Shown here: positions 26,101 through 33,973 of the stretch, piece by piece
Position numbering within the stretch: position 1 is the first letter of the stretch
How the letters are laid out: each line of letters opens with the position of its first letter
Source of the DNA: Cupriavidus sp. P-10
Lineage (GTDB): Bacteria; Pseudomonadota; Gammaproteobacteria; Burkholderiales; Burkholderiaceae
Direction of reading: 5' to 3'
DNA length: 64,000 nt
Assembly: GCF_003402535.2 (NCBI RefSeq)
Contig: NZ_AP025171.1
Coordinates: forward strand, 1,426,001-1,490,000
Made by a program: the position numbers and the translations under genes
Notes under the pieces: model-generated
What the model was told of the DNA's origin: nothing
Seen by the model: only the letters and a program-made list of their open reading frames with translations
Databases searched by the model: none

Positions 26101-27684
26101 GCGGGTAGAGAACTCGCCGGCGCAGAGGGTGACCTTAAGCAGGTGGACGCCTTCATCCAGGCGCAGGGACCGGAGTTCATGCGGACCGCAGCTAGTGTGC
26201 GAAACAGTTTGGCGAAGGACTTGGATACCGCCAAGAAGCGGAGCGTGTTTCGGTTCGATGCCGTGGAGTCCTTTGTGACGTGCGGCGACCAACGGCCCAA
26301 AGAGATTCAGGACCGACTGGCGGAGATCCGACCTGAGCAGGAACGCGTCAGCAATGACCTCGGGTTGGTCACAAAGCGCATGGACACGCTCATTGGAGCT
26401 TCCCGCGCCTTAGAAGGCCAAGCCAGAGAGGTCGATGACGTTGTGCGCTCACTGCGGCAGAAGCAGCGTGAGTTGGTGCTGCGGGACTGCATCCCGATCA
26501 CAGTCCGGGAAGATGTGCTGATCAGCCACCCTGCGTATCAGCAGGCCGCGGAAGTACGTTTGGGCCGCGACATCGAAGCCATTGTGACCGCACTCAAGAC
26601 CCTTAATGAGCGACTTGGCGACATTAATGCCGGGGTGATCAGCCAGAATCTTGACGCTGCGCGTAGGCAGTTTGCAAGGGCACGCACGCTCTATCACGAC
26701 GAGATCGACCGCGTGAAGGGTAGCGGCATGGCGCTGATTGATGAACAGATCAAAATGGGGCTCGATGAGGCGAAGGAAAACCTCGCGGTCCTTGGCCAAC
26801 TCATTACCGGAACCCGGAGCATCTATGAGCGTAGCCGGCAGGCAAACGAACAAGCCGCTCAGTACCTCGATCAGCAATGGTCTGAGATAGGCTCGTGGTT
26901 GGGGAGCTTTACGCGCCGCCTGCCGACCAATCTCGATACCATGAAGCGGGTGTTCCGCCCGCGGCGCGACCCGGTCTCAGGCGATATCGTCAAGGCTGGA
27001 TTCGAGATCGAGGCCAAGCTCGCCGATATGTCAGATGTGAGGGCGGTGCTCGACGGTATTGTCCAGAAGGTCGAGAAGCGAGAGCGTACGCGCGAAACCT
27101 ACGCCGAAGACGAGGTGGTGCAAACGATCGCGGACAAGAACCTGCGCAAGGATATCCGAGACGAGTTTTACCGCAATGTGATCGTGGAGCCGAAGATCCG
27201 CGTGTGCTTGCCCGCGATTTCGCAACGGCCGCTGCTTCTGGAAAAGGATATGGCGTCGTCCGGGCAGGGTGTGGCGATGACCCTGCTCTGGATCGTCAAG
27301 ATGGCGGATTACGTGACCGAGCGGGAACTCGACAGGCAGAGCGTCAGCGCGGCGAACCGCAAGAAGATCCGCAGCCAGCGGACGCAGTTCGTCTTCATCG
27401 ACGGTGCATTCTCGCACTTATCGGACCCGCGCCTAATCGATGATGCGCTTAAGGGGGTGCAGGAAAGCCGTGGCAAGTTCCAGCTTCTCATTACCGGGCA
27501 CGATCCCAACTATCAGAATAAGTGGGAGTACTTCCCGACCTATGTGGTGGCCCGCGAGATCGGTGGCAACATGATGTACGCCGATAGCGAGACCCGACGG
27601 CTGCTGGAGCCGGAGGAGGTCGGGGCACGACACGGGGTCATGGAACTCGCATCGTTCCGCAAGGGCGAGGCTGCCGCGCAATGA
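23137..27684 (+). CDS. jetC: Wadjet JetC, SMC/MukB-like ATPase
   Basis: A 1515-residue SMC motor. The N-terminal head has Walker A MPNGRGKST (41-49) and the C-terminal head has a signature ASSGQGVAM (1373-1381) and Walker B FVFIDGAFSHLSD. Long Glu/Ala/Arg-rich coiled coils run between about residues 440-760 and 850-1300, with a compact middle segment near 770-850 as hinge. Walker B Asp1422 is followed by Gly1423, where most SMC ATPases have the catalytic Glu. JetC would drive DNA loop extrusion so that JetD can cut small circular DNA. It starts with ATG at 23137, 5 bases after jetB, and overlaps jetD by ATGA. Confidence 0.82.
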   Translation: MPLINRIEVSNFMNSRRQEPWRPDWVYQVFNPKGENTAMNMPNGRGKSTMIGGTLGMLAGDYKVLNDIRQKHFSPASNGHFTHLRIEVTIAADDEAGMDLVAQSGGDFSGYRMVFGIYGTAGEGRDYFLYSYRGTFEDCPIGRRDGHRVTLIGNTTFLETLDALPSRFPTTRREGTLINWREHVGGIFDMASIEQQLVYQKAKGAEGSSNYFAVHSGKRPYSEAVFYERLAPELLVDMMGNIDEFAGERGIEDTIHEKVRNIIGAQNRTKQAEEGLNETRILLDELERVEKQAGDLNAAEQEAHAALTDASLAQAVIKNLATDDPLPGVPLAPPPGAPALARWMVMQDGEWHFADLGFEQLTGEKPADVATRAGRNQVSLTPLMKQRAIACEGSGMVELLVSASKGNPKLFKRHFALAFNGLTRNFREQLDQASVAAALNTAFDWAEANADTNPARLEKARLDIQREEASVEHEALQREGTALTREAEELRGQLSEINAQQAEYARMLASGLFTEAEMRQPLKTGQRVGEVLSEAEEKLGTHRVKMAEQTDSFEKWQEFVAEHGDDAQPKAVLERLGDAYETAQAQAFDAKITKDTASEAAENARLEEKAATAALKEISDRTGKLEDLAPRVGVFRSVFGDESPDGLADRVKAVLAAARYRDAEIHTQRTRMREGLEALAAFEAAHGDAVAPAQWLEQRTKRSQMLTEEILGHRHDLADLTARRRDLDTHPVAAGKVAREVLTFAGADAMPLHTAVEQMGLAEERKGKILSLFSALLFSPVYADAGRAAAVASQLAERGIESPVFVAMELEQFCTAGEIAFDGRVASTWLVGVRTRPVDCLLDPTLVEREKTQLALEIEQVRTLLAEKEVELKAMDPNSPAAQQAYKASDAVAQSYRQLDKTLADEQAPLRERLPELEVRASAESIEAIKAVIAHRQVLGDDSIEELLERLVLAKDRHGQAEEAMKTRLDQARVADQASDECHRVVAAAGRELAGAEGDLKQVDAFIQAQGPEFMRTAASVRNSLAKDLDTAKKRSVFRFDAVESFVTCGDQRPKEIQDRLAEIRPEQERVSNDLGLVTKRMDTLIGASRALEGQAREVDDVVRSLRQKQRELVLRDCIPITVREDVLISHPAYQQAAEVRLGRDIEAIVTALKTLNERLGDINAGVISQNLDAARRQFARARTLYHDEIDRVKGSGMALIDEQIKMGLDEAKENLAVLGQLITGTRSIYERSRQANEQAAQYLDQQWSEIGSWLGSFTRRLPTNLDTMKRVFRPRRDPVSGDIVKAGFEIEAKLADMSDVRAVLDGIVQKVEKRERTRETYAEDEVVQTIADKNLRKDIRDEFYRNVIVEPKIRVCLPAISQRPLLLEKDMASSGQGVAMTLLWIVKMADYVTERELDRQSVSAANRKKIRSQRTQFVFIDGAFSHLSDPRLIDDALKGVQESRGKFQLLITGHDPNYQNKWEYFPTYVVAREIGGNMMYADSETRRLLEPEEVGARHGVMELASFRKGEAAAQ

Positions 27685-28757
27685 GTCGCGAGGACCAGTT
27701 GCTGACTGAACTGCACGCGATGCTGGACGGGCGGGCATTCCTCCAAGGCTCGGGTCTGGTGGCGAGGCTGGCAAAGCGCACGGGCTGGCATGAGTTGGAT
27801 GTGAAACAAGCCCTGGGCCGCCTGGCCCGCTCAGGGACGGTGACGGGGATCACGGTCCAGGGCGATGTGTACAAGCGGGTCGGCGTGACCGCGGCGGCGC
27901 CAGCAAAGCCCGTCCCGGTGTCCCTGACGCAATGGGAGACGGCCATGCAGCGGGCAGGGCTCAGCACCTCGGATGTCGGGGCGCTTGCAGCTTGCCACGA
28001 CAGGATTGCTGACTTCTGCGACACGGATATGGAGGCACTGGCAGCAGGGCTCCTGGCGTTACGTCGGGCTGCGCCTCAGGAGGTAGGGACACCGAAGTTT
28101 GTCCTGTCCGCCCGATATCTCCTCGGGTCGTCAAAACTCCTCGGGCAGTTGCCGGCAGCCGCGATGTCGACCTTCGGCCTAGACTTAAAGGCGCACCCCG
28201 ATGCGCCACCGTACGTCATTACGGCGGGTCCCCCAGAGCCTGAGGCGGTGGTGCTGGTCGAGAACCCACATGCCTTTGACGCAGCCGTTGCGGCCGGAGC
28301 GGCCTCCCGAGTGGCGTTTGTGGTCACCTTTGGCTACGGGCTGTCACGCAGTAGCGAGGACTTTGGCAATCAGTTGCTCGCCTCGGTCGCCTACGGCGAT
28401 GGGCTCATTGCGCTGGTCCGGGAAGGCCGACCTCCAAGTCCGGCCGCACTGCTTGAGCACCCCCGAGTCTACTTCTGGGGGGATCTCGATCGCGAGGGGC
28501 TGCGGATCTACGGCGGCCTGCGACATCGCATCCCGCAGCTAAGGCTTAGTGCGCTTTATCGCCCCATGATCACAGCCTTCCACGCCGGCGCCTCCCACCC
28601 GTACGCAAAGGCAACCTGCAAGGATAAGCAAGCCGCAAGCCAGATTGCCCCCGACGATGGTCGCGATCTCATCGAATTGTGTGGGCTTCGTGCCGTGGAT
28701 CAAGAATACGTAGGTACCGAAGACATTAGGAACCTATGCGCCCATGCATTGATCTAG
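27681..28757 (+). CDS. jetD: Wadjet JetD, TOPRIM nuclease (DUF2220-like)
   Basis: The nuclease subunit of the Wadjet complex. The C-terminal half is a TOPRIM fold: Glu194 in AVVLVENPHAF and Asp268-Leu-Asp270 in VYFWGDLDREGLRI, followed by a GLRAVDQEYV end that matches the DUF2220 tail. The first 80 residues form a winged helix (DVKQALGRLARSGTVTGI), suited to DNA binding. It begins in ATGA overlap with jetC and closes the operon. JetD in known systems cleaves plasmid DNA after loop extrusion stalls. Length (358) is close to known JetD proteins. Confidence 0.83.
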   Translation: MSREDQLLTELHAMLDGRAFLQGSGLVARLAKRTGWHELDVKQALGRLARSGTVTGITVQGDVYKRVGVTAAAPAKPVPVSLTQWETAMQRAGLSTSDVGALAACHDRIADFCDTDMEALAAGLLALRRAAPQEVGTPKFVLSARYLLGSSKLLGQLPAAAMSTFGLDLKAHPDAPPYVITAGPPEPEAVVLVENPHAFDAAVAAGAASRVAFVVTFGYGLSRSSEDFGNQLLASVAYGDGLIALVREGRPPSPAALLEHPRVYFWGDLDREGLRIYGGLRHRIPQLRLSALYRPMITAFHAGASHPYAKATCKDKQAASQIAPDDGRDLIELCGLRAVDQEYVGTEDIRNLCAHALI

Positions 28758-28762
28758 GGTTA

Positions 28763-28788
28763 GCGGCCAGCGCTTTCGGGATGGCCGC
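28763..28788 (+). terminator. Possible stem-loop after jetD
   Basis: GCGGCCA and TGGCCGC form a 7-bp perfect stem with a 12-base loop, 6 bases after the jetD stop. There is no clear T-run, so intrinsic termination is uncertain. Confidence 0.35.
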
Positions 28789-28972
28789 CACAAAAGATGT
28801 TGAAAGCTGACTCGATTCGAAGCAAGCATGCAGCATGCTGGGAGGCACGAGGGAAAAATGAGGAGATTCGCAGCGTAAGCCTGACGCCGAAGGAAGATGT
28901 CGACCAGGTCCGTTTGCCAGGCGGTACTGCAGCGAGGCATCGCGGCAGGAATCGCCGTCCAGCGCCGGAAAA

Positions 28973-29206
28973 TTAAACGTGCTGTTTCAGTTCCCTATGG
29001 TGCGCGATGGTCAAGGCGACCATGTCGCGGGGTGACAGCTTTCCAGCACGCGTCAGTGCAACAAGCAAATGGTCGGTGGCGTCCGGCGTGACATCATCAC
29101 CCACTAAACCGGTCACGGCTGCTGCCCATTCGTCGGCAAAGGTCGCCGCATAGCTAATGCCCTCTCTATGCGCCAGGTCAGCGACATAACGCGCGGTTTT
29201 GGTCAT
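28973..29206 (-). CDS. Small hypothetical protein
   Basis: A 77-residue soluble protein (begins MTKTARYVADLAHREG) rich in helix-forming residues with ATDHLLVALTRAGKLS in the middle. Codon use looks natural and it has no signal or membrane segment. No ribosome site is obvious before the ATG at 29206. I do not recognise it; the size and composition would fit an antitoxin-like or regulatory peptide, but nothing adjacent is a clear toxin. Confidence 0.5.
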   Translation of the reverse strand: MTKTARYVADLAHREGISYAATFADEWAAAVTGLVGDDVTPDATDHLLVALTRAGKLSPRDMVALTIAHHRELKQHV

Positions 29207-29402
29207 GTTTCAAAATGGAGTAGGGGGATGGCTGGACTAATGGCATACACGTCTCCCTCAACGCGGGTGAAAGAGGGGTGAAGTGCCCGAAGCCAAGGAT
29301 TCGCGTGTAGAGGGTGCTTTTGCCCACCTCACCAGCAAGCTCTGCGATCGCGACTAGACAAGATACTCACGGTGGCGGGACACTTGCCGAGTCTAAGCGC
29401 AT

Positions 29403-29615
29403 TCAATAGCGTGGCTTGCGGCGCAACGACCCTTGGAACTCGGGCGCTGGAATTCCGGCGAAAGCGCGAAGCATTTGCCTTGCCCGTTCAAGCGCCGGCA
29501 GCAAATCTTCCCGGCCTCGCAAGCCGATCAAATCTTTTCTTCTTTGCACAACCTCCGCCGTTTCAGCGGACTGCGAGGCGTCTGCTTCGCGCATAGCGTC
29601 GGGATACCTGATCAT
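29403..29615 (-). CDS. Small hypothetical protein
   Basis: A 70-residue frame (MIRYPDAMREADAS...) with a GAGG 5 bases before the ATG at 29615, a helix with KDLIGLRGREDLLPALERAR and a basic tail. Overlapping frames on the other strand make it uncertain. Function unknown. Confidence 0.38.
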   Translation of the reverse strand: MIRYPDAMREADASQSAETAEVVQRRKDLIGLRGREDLLPALERARQMLRAFAGIPAPEFQGSLRRKPRY

Positions 29616-29983
29616 CCTGTCCTCTTGGTCCAGTCTCTATTGTGTTGGCGAGCCGTTCGCAATGGCGTGTCATTCGTCGGCGCCTTGCTGGCTCATGTAG
29701 CACTCCTTGCAGACGCGCCGGTGAGCCAACGCTCCTCGGCAGACTGAAGCCTCCGAAAAGCAGCGACCAGGAACAGTTTAGCCACGAATGCCGCAGCCTA
29801 GAAGCTGGACACCACGTCCTGTCGACGCGTGGGGAATCAGTATGCTTCCCATAGCAGGCGTATCGAACAAATTCTGTCAATAACGCCTGCCGCAGGACGC
29901 CGAATGGAAAGCGAGAAATCCTTCCACTCGTCGCGCCGTCGCAACAAGAGCCGCGCAGCCCAAGGCGCGAGGGCATGCGCCTG
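29616..29983. other. Gene-poor stretch
   Basis: About 370 bases with only overlapping, motif-free reading frames on both strands. I see nothing in it that can be supported. Confidence 0.45.
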
Positions 29984-30310
29984 TCAATCCTTCTGAGCTT
30001 TTATCACGTACGCGCGCATTCGAAGTTGCCGCCGCTTCGTCAACGCTAACGACGTCGGCAAGGTATCCGGGAACGCGGCGTCCAGGTTGCTAAGCACGCC
30101 CAGCCCACGCATGACCTTGATGAGAGTCGACAACCGAACATCGCGACCGGCCTCAATGTCACCCACCGCGGTACGACCGACACCGGAGCGTTTCGCGAGC
30201 GCCTCAATAGTGATATTGCGCTCCAAACGCCGGAAGCGGAGCCGCATGCCAATCTCTTGGGCGATCTCGTCGCCTGTCAGTGCGTTTCGAATAGCAGGCA
30301 TAGTGAGCAA
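29984..30310 (-). CDS. XRE-family helix-turn-helix regulator
   Basis: A single HTH domain spans about residues 20-75: RLRFRRLERNITIEALAKRS, then GVGRTAVGDIEAG as the recognition helix. The C-terminal 35 residues are basic. Length (108) fits a HipB/antitoxin-like or autoregulatory XRE protein. It follows the nucleotidyltransferase and a frameshifted gene on the same strand, so it may be the DNA-binding partner of a toxin-antitoxin style cluster. Start is ATG at 30310 or the second ATG at 30301. Confidence 0.8.
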   Translation of the reverse strand: MLTMPAIRNALTGDEIAQEIGMRLRFRRLERNITIEALAKRSGVGRTAVGDIEAGRDVRLSTLIKVMRGLGVLSNLDAAFPDTLPTSLALTKRRQLRMRAYVIKAQKD

Positions 30311-30359
30311 AAAACGTCGATAACGCCCGCGTTGGCAGGCATAACGGTTGGCCGCAATG

Positions 30360-30748
30360 TCAGGCTCTCAGATACCACTCGTTGGGCCCATAGATGCGCA
30401 GGGTGGTGTCGACATCGCGCTTGTAGTCCATTTCCGCCGTAAAGCCGGCGTCGCGCAGCACTTGGCGTACGATCATGAGATCCGCTTGATCATTCCAATC
30501 CAGCGTGAAGATGCAGATGACATGACCGTCGTGGTATCGACGACCGATCGCGCTCGATACCTTTGCAAGAAGGATCTTCTCATCAGCGGCAAGACCCTGG
30601 ATCGTTGCCCATGATTCATCGATCTCGTGCTCGGAGCGAAAGATGCATCATTTTCCAGTGGACTCATTGGATTCGAATCACTGCACGAAGGCGCGGCCAC
30701 GTAAAGCCACACATCATCTTCGTTTAGGGACGGGCGGTCGTCTGGCAT
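30360..30748 (-). pseudogene. Frameshifted small gene
   Basis: The frame from ATG 30748 reads MPDDRPSLNEDDVWLYVAAP and continues to about SPLEND, after which a different frame carries protein-like sequence (CIFRSEHEIDESWATIQGL and then ICIFTLDWNDQADLMIVR) to a TGA at 30360-30362. The switch lies near 30643-30650 (sequence around GATGCATCA), consistent with loss of one base. Joined, it would be a protein of about 128 residues. Function unknown. It lies 25 bases after the nucleotidyltransferase stop and so was in its operon. Confidence 0.5.
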
Positions 30749-30773
30749 AGTCGCTTTCTCTATCTGCGGTGGA

Positions 30774-31682
30774 TCATGTGGGCCGGGGGCCGGTTTCCAT
30801 CGCCTCGCCCCAGTGAGGCAAGCTACATTCCACCAGTCGCTGCGTCGCGCGCGCGCGCCATGCGTATAAAGCAGATTGCGCCGGCGTCAGGTCCATACGA
30901 GCAGCCTGATGAAAAGCGTCCATAATGTATTGCGTCGGTGGAATCGCCGTCATGCGTGCCATACGGCCGGTTGCTGTCACCACGGCGGTGGAGAACTTCC
31001 GCAAGCCCAGTGGACCGGGCGGCGCCACCAATGCGGCGATCTGGGTGTCGTGACGAATCTCCACAGTCACGCCCTGCGCATTGGTGGCCTCCAGACGATC
31101 CCTTGTGACCTGACGCACGATAAACGACTTGTCCGCGGCGCGCAGCGCATTGAACGCCAGATCCTTCGCTGATTCGCTGGCGGCCCAGAGATGGAGGCTC
31201 AGGGGCGCCGGCACATTGCCGGCATTTGGCGGGGCACACAGGCGCACGCCCGCTTGTGCCGCGTACGCAAACAGTGCGCAGTCGCCGGCAACGACCACCT
31301 GGTCGTGCAGGCGGCGTCGATCCATCGCCGAGAGGATCCGCTCCAGCAGCGCCGGCACGTCGCCGACACGCAGGGCGCGGTTCATGCGGTACTGAATCGC
31401 CATCTGTTGGCGTAGCGCCCGCAAGCGGTCTTGCGCCGTGCGTTTTCCGGTCACAAACTGCTCATACATGGATTCGGTTGCGGCCGACCGGCGACCGAGG
31501 GAGCGTTGACGGTTGTCGCTGCTGGTCTGGATCAGATACTCGTGACCCTTGCTGGTCCGCCACAGCATGCCACCACTGAATGCATCGACGCGAGAGCGAG
31601 CGGCCTCGCAGGCTTCGAATACGGCCATGGCATCGATGTACTGGCGCAATGCCAGCTCGTCCAGGTCGATCCAGTACGCCAT
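30774..31682 (-). CDS. GSU2403-family nucleotidyltransferase-fold protein
   Basis: The middle of the protein (KGHEYLIQTS, then RSLGRRSAATESMYEQF and VVVAGDCALFAYAAQAGV) follows the pattern of the GSU2403/NTP_transf_8 nucleotidyltransferase fold, where the VxGxxAL segment begins the NTase core. The canonical GS motif is degenerate here (AGDCALF), so activity is doubtful. Members occur in accessory regions and are suspected toxin-type enzymes. The ATG at 31682 is preferred because the family-like sequence (MAYWIDLDELALRQYI) starts there; the frame is open to 31763. It is preceded by an unknown gene 131 bases upstream and followed by a frameshifted gene and an XRE regulator on the same strand. 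Confidence 0.68.
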   Translation of the reverse strand: MAYWIDLDELALRQYIDAMAVFEACEAARSRVDAFSGGMLWRTSKGHEYLIQTSSDNRQRSLGRRSAATESMYEQFVTGKRTAQDRLRALRQQMAIQYRMNRALRVGDVPALLERILSAMDRRRLHDQVVVAGDCALFAYAAQAGVRLCAPPNAGNVPAPLSLHLWAASESAKDLAFNALRAADKSFIVRQVTRDRLEATNAQGVTVEIRHDTQIAALVAPPGPLGLRKFSTAVVTATGRMARMTAIPPTQYIMDAFHQAARMDLTPAQSALYAWRARATQRLVECSLPHWGEAMETGPRPT

Positions 31683-31813
31683 ACCAGTACCGTGCAAAAA
31701 AGGAGGTGAGGGTGGCATCGCGCACCAAGCATTAGGCTGGCCAGCGCAATTACTTAAGAACATGAGGATGCGTCGATGGCTAGGTGTGAAGAGAAAGCGA
31801 GGAGGGCGGCCAT

Positions 31814-32308
31814 CTACTGTGATACGCGCCAGGGTTGCAGTGTCCCCAACGTAACGGCACTGCGAAAAAACTCGCGTACACGACCGCGCAGGACCGCGCC
31901 ACGCACGTCCAGATCATCGGCCATAACGTGGCAGTCTCCGTTGTCCATCGGTCCGGCTTCCAGGCCCGGGAGCTGCGTCTCGATGAGATGGCAAATCAAA
32001 ATCACCTCGTCGTCGTTCAGATCGGTTTCGCCTAGCTGGCGGCGTTGGCGTGCCAGCGCTGCTGGCCTTTCATCACTGGGCATCGTCCGCATCAGAGCCA
32101 GCAAACGGTCGTGGTGATACTGCAGGTAGTCCGCACGCAATCCGGTTTCGCCCTCGACGGGCGCCTGCGATACCACGTACATGTGGCCAGCGAACGCCAC
32201 AGGTAGCGCGATGCCCATGGCATGACTCAGTTTGCGAAGGTCGGGCGGTAGGTACTTGCCGGGCAGCACATGCCCGGAAATGGAGACTGGCCAGTTAAAT
32301 GCGCTCAT
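31814..32308 (-). CDS. Hypothetical protein upstream of nucleotidyltransferase
   Basis: A 164-residue soluble protein with a central helical segment (DYLQYHHDRLLALMRT and DDEVILICHLIETQL). No signal peptide, membrane segment or catalytic motif is visible. It lies on the same strand 131 bases before the nucleotidyltransferase and may be its operon partner. I do not recognise the family. Confidence 0.58.
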   Translation of the reverse strand: MSAFNWPVSISGHVLPGKYLPPDLRKLSHAMGIALPVAFAGHMYVVSQAPVEGETGLRADYLQYHHDRLLALMRTMPSDERPAALARQRRQLGETDLNDDEVILICHLIETQLPGLEAGPMDNGDCHVMADDLDVRGAVLRGRVREFFRSAVTLGTLQPWRVSQ

Positions 32309-32485
32309 CGTTGATGCGGTGAAGCCTGATGCGGTGGTGCGCCGCTTGGCAGCGGATCTTGCAAAACCGAGCCGGAGCGGTCGCCAGGTTGGAAGAAATC
32401 AACGCTGCGGGGACGCTGGGCTGGCCCAGCTTATGGCCGATGCAACACTGACGATCCGGTTCAGACCGAAGAAATAAAGTTGGTG

Positions 32486-32507
32486 AACTTTAACTTTAGT
32501 TGAAGTT
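32486..32507. promoter_or_regulatory. Operator-like inverted repeat upstream of XRE gene
   Basis: AACTTTAACT and AGTTGAAGTT form a 10-2-10 inverted repeat with one mismatch, 50 bases before the XRE gene at 32558. Symmetric AT-rich repeats at this spot are typical self-operators of XRE regulators. Confidence 0.55.
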
Positions 32508-32557
32508 TCAGTGCAACTGGGGCCTGAAAATTCGCTCTAGATCACTTGAGCGACTGC

Positions 32558-32848
32558 ATGGACCGGACCGAGGCGCTCAGCCACGTGCTGAGAAAAATCA
32601 GAGAAGACAAAGGGCTCACACAGCTCGTTGTCGCTGATCTCGCCTTGATGTCACCGACCTCCGTCTCCAATGTCGAAAACCACCGCAAAGGCTTGCGGAT
32701 GGCTTCCTTCTTTGATCTCTGCGACGCGCTGGGCGTCCGGGCCTCGGATGTGATCCGCCAGGCTGAGGAAGAGGCGGCCAAACATAGCGGCCGCAGCCGC
32801 TCGCAGAAGCCGCGTCTTGGCCGCCCTCCGACCAAAAAGGCGGTTTAA
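32558..32848 (+). CDS. XRE-family helix-turn-helix regulator
   Basis: The HTH occupies residues 8-60: HVLRKIREDKGLTQLVVADL, then SPTSVSNVENHRKGL. A basic tail with a GRPPTKK AT-hook-like end follows (AT hooks carry a GRP core). The ATG at 32558 is preferred to a TTG 12 bases upstream because the HTH starts normally from it. A 22-bp inverted repeat lies in its promoter region, suggesting autoregulation. It is a single gene divergent from the hypothetical/nucleotidyltransferase cluster and may control both directions. Confidence 0.8.
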   Translation: MDRTEALSHVLRKIREDKGLTQLVVADLALMSPTSVSNVENHRKGLRMASFFDLCDALGVRASDVIRQAEEEAAKHSGRSRSQKPRLGRPPTKKAV

Positions 32849-33973
32849 CATAACGATGATTATGCGACGTTTGAGTCACTTTTTGGGTGAGCCGTGCAGC
32901 ATGGCGGAAACGAATCTGGACAGGCTGCCGGAAGAGACGCACCGCAAAAGTAAGTTCCGACGATCGTAGGTCCTTCCTTGATGAATATCACGTCATCGAG
33001 CTTGACTCTTCCGAACCTGGAAAGTGCTCTCGGCAATTTCTACGCTCAGAAGCGATCCCTGTATGGCATCCCATGTCGTGACAACACTGGACGACCGATT
33101 CGGCCATCCTCGCTGCGAACAACGAAGTCGAGCGCAGCTACGGCGTACTGAACAGAAAAGCCAATTTCGCTACCGGAATTGGATGCTGGGATAAAAGATA
33201 GGCTTATAGAAGCCGGTCCACCGTAGCGTTGGCGGCAAGTACCCGCGTCCGTAAGATCAAATTAGGCACGCTGATCCGCTACAAAACTCAGTCCCAGCAA
33301 ACTGCGGCAGCCTTGCTCGAAAAGAAGATTTCTTTCCCATGAAGGCGAGAAGTGCATCAAAAATATCTTTACAGTGCCATTTATAGCGGAAGTTGCCGCG
33401 CCGGCGTCGCCCAGCACTGGTTGATTCATGACGGAAGTTACCGCCACATCCGCGCCAGCTAAGGGTTTCCGGGCATTTGTAGCAAAGTTGCCGCCACCAC
33501 CGAGAGTAGCGGAGCACCATTTGTAACGGCTTTTGTTCCGAGTCACGGCGTTCTGTTTGACTTTTCGTTCGGCTGGCGAGTTGTTCCACTTTTCCTTCTG
33601 TAAGCTGCTGCAAATTCAGTTCGCGGCTGTCCGAGACGACTTTGACCACGTCTGAACAGGTCCGAACACAAGAAATCAGACACGCGCATAGGTGCAACCC
33701 ATGGATGTATTGGCGCCTGAACATTGGTTGTCACGAAACGAACATCATCTCGTAGATTTGTTATGGCTTTGGTTCCGCTTTTTGATAAGTTCTTAGTCCG
33801 GGGATGTCCGGTCTCGGACAGACGGAAAGCCGCCAGCATGCCAGCCTTGGCAAGGGGGTACGACATTTCTATTTGGCTCAAGTACGACATTACTATTTGG
33901 GCCTAACACTAACACTTCGCATAATCTATCTTATGTTAAATGAAAGACACAGATGCGCCGTGGTCCCCGGAAC
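32849..33973. other. Long gene-poor, AT-richer segment at island edge
   Basis: About 1.1 kb with no supportable gene on either strand; frames are short, overlap and lack motifs. It contains four degenerate repeats at 33377-33540. It separates accessory DNA from the metabolic genes that start with the GntR gene and may be the right-hand edge of the island. Confidence 0.55.
33377..33540 (+). repeat. Four degenerate direct repeats, 44-51 bp apart
   Basis: A core like ATTTRTAGCGGAAGTTGCCG recurs with its first A at 33379, 33424, 33475 and 33519 (spacing 45, 51 and 44 bases). The second and third copies extend into CCGCCAC; the fourth keeps only the first half. The spacing and degeneracy look like arm-type binding sites of a recombinase or the decayed end of a mobile element, not a CRISPR array. 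Confidence 0.55.

Noticed and set aside
20865..28757. Assignment to a specific Wadjet type, or to MukBEF housekeeping condensin
   Set aside because: The TOPRIM JetD excludes MukBEF, but the subtype cannot be decided by eye from JetA and JetB.
33377..33540. CRISPR-like array
   Set aside because: Repeats are degenerate, the spacers share sequence and no cas genes are present.
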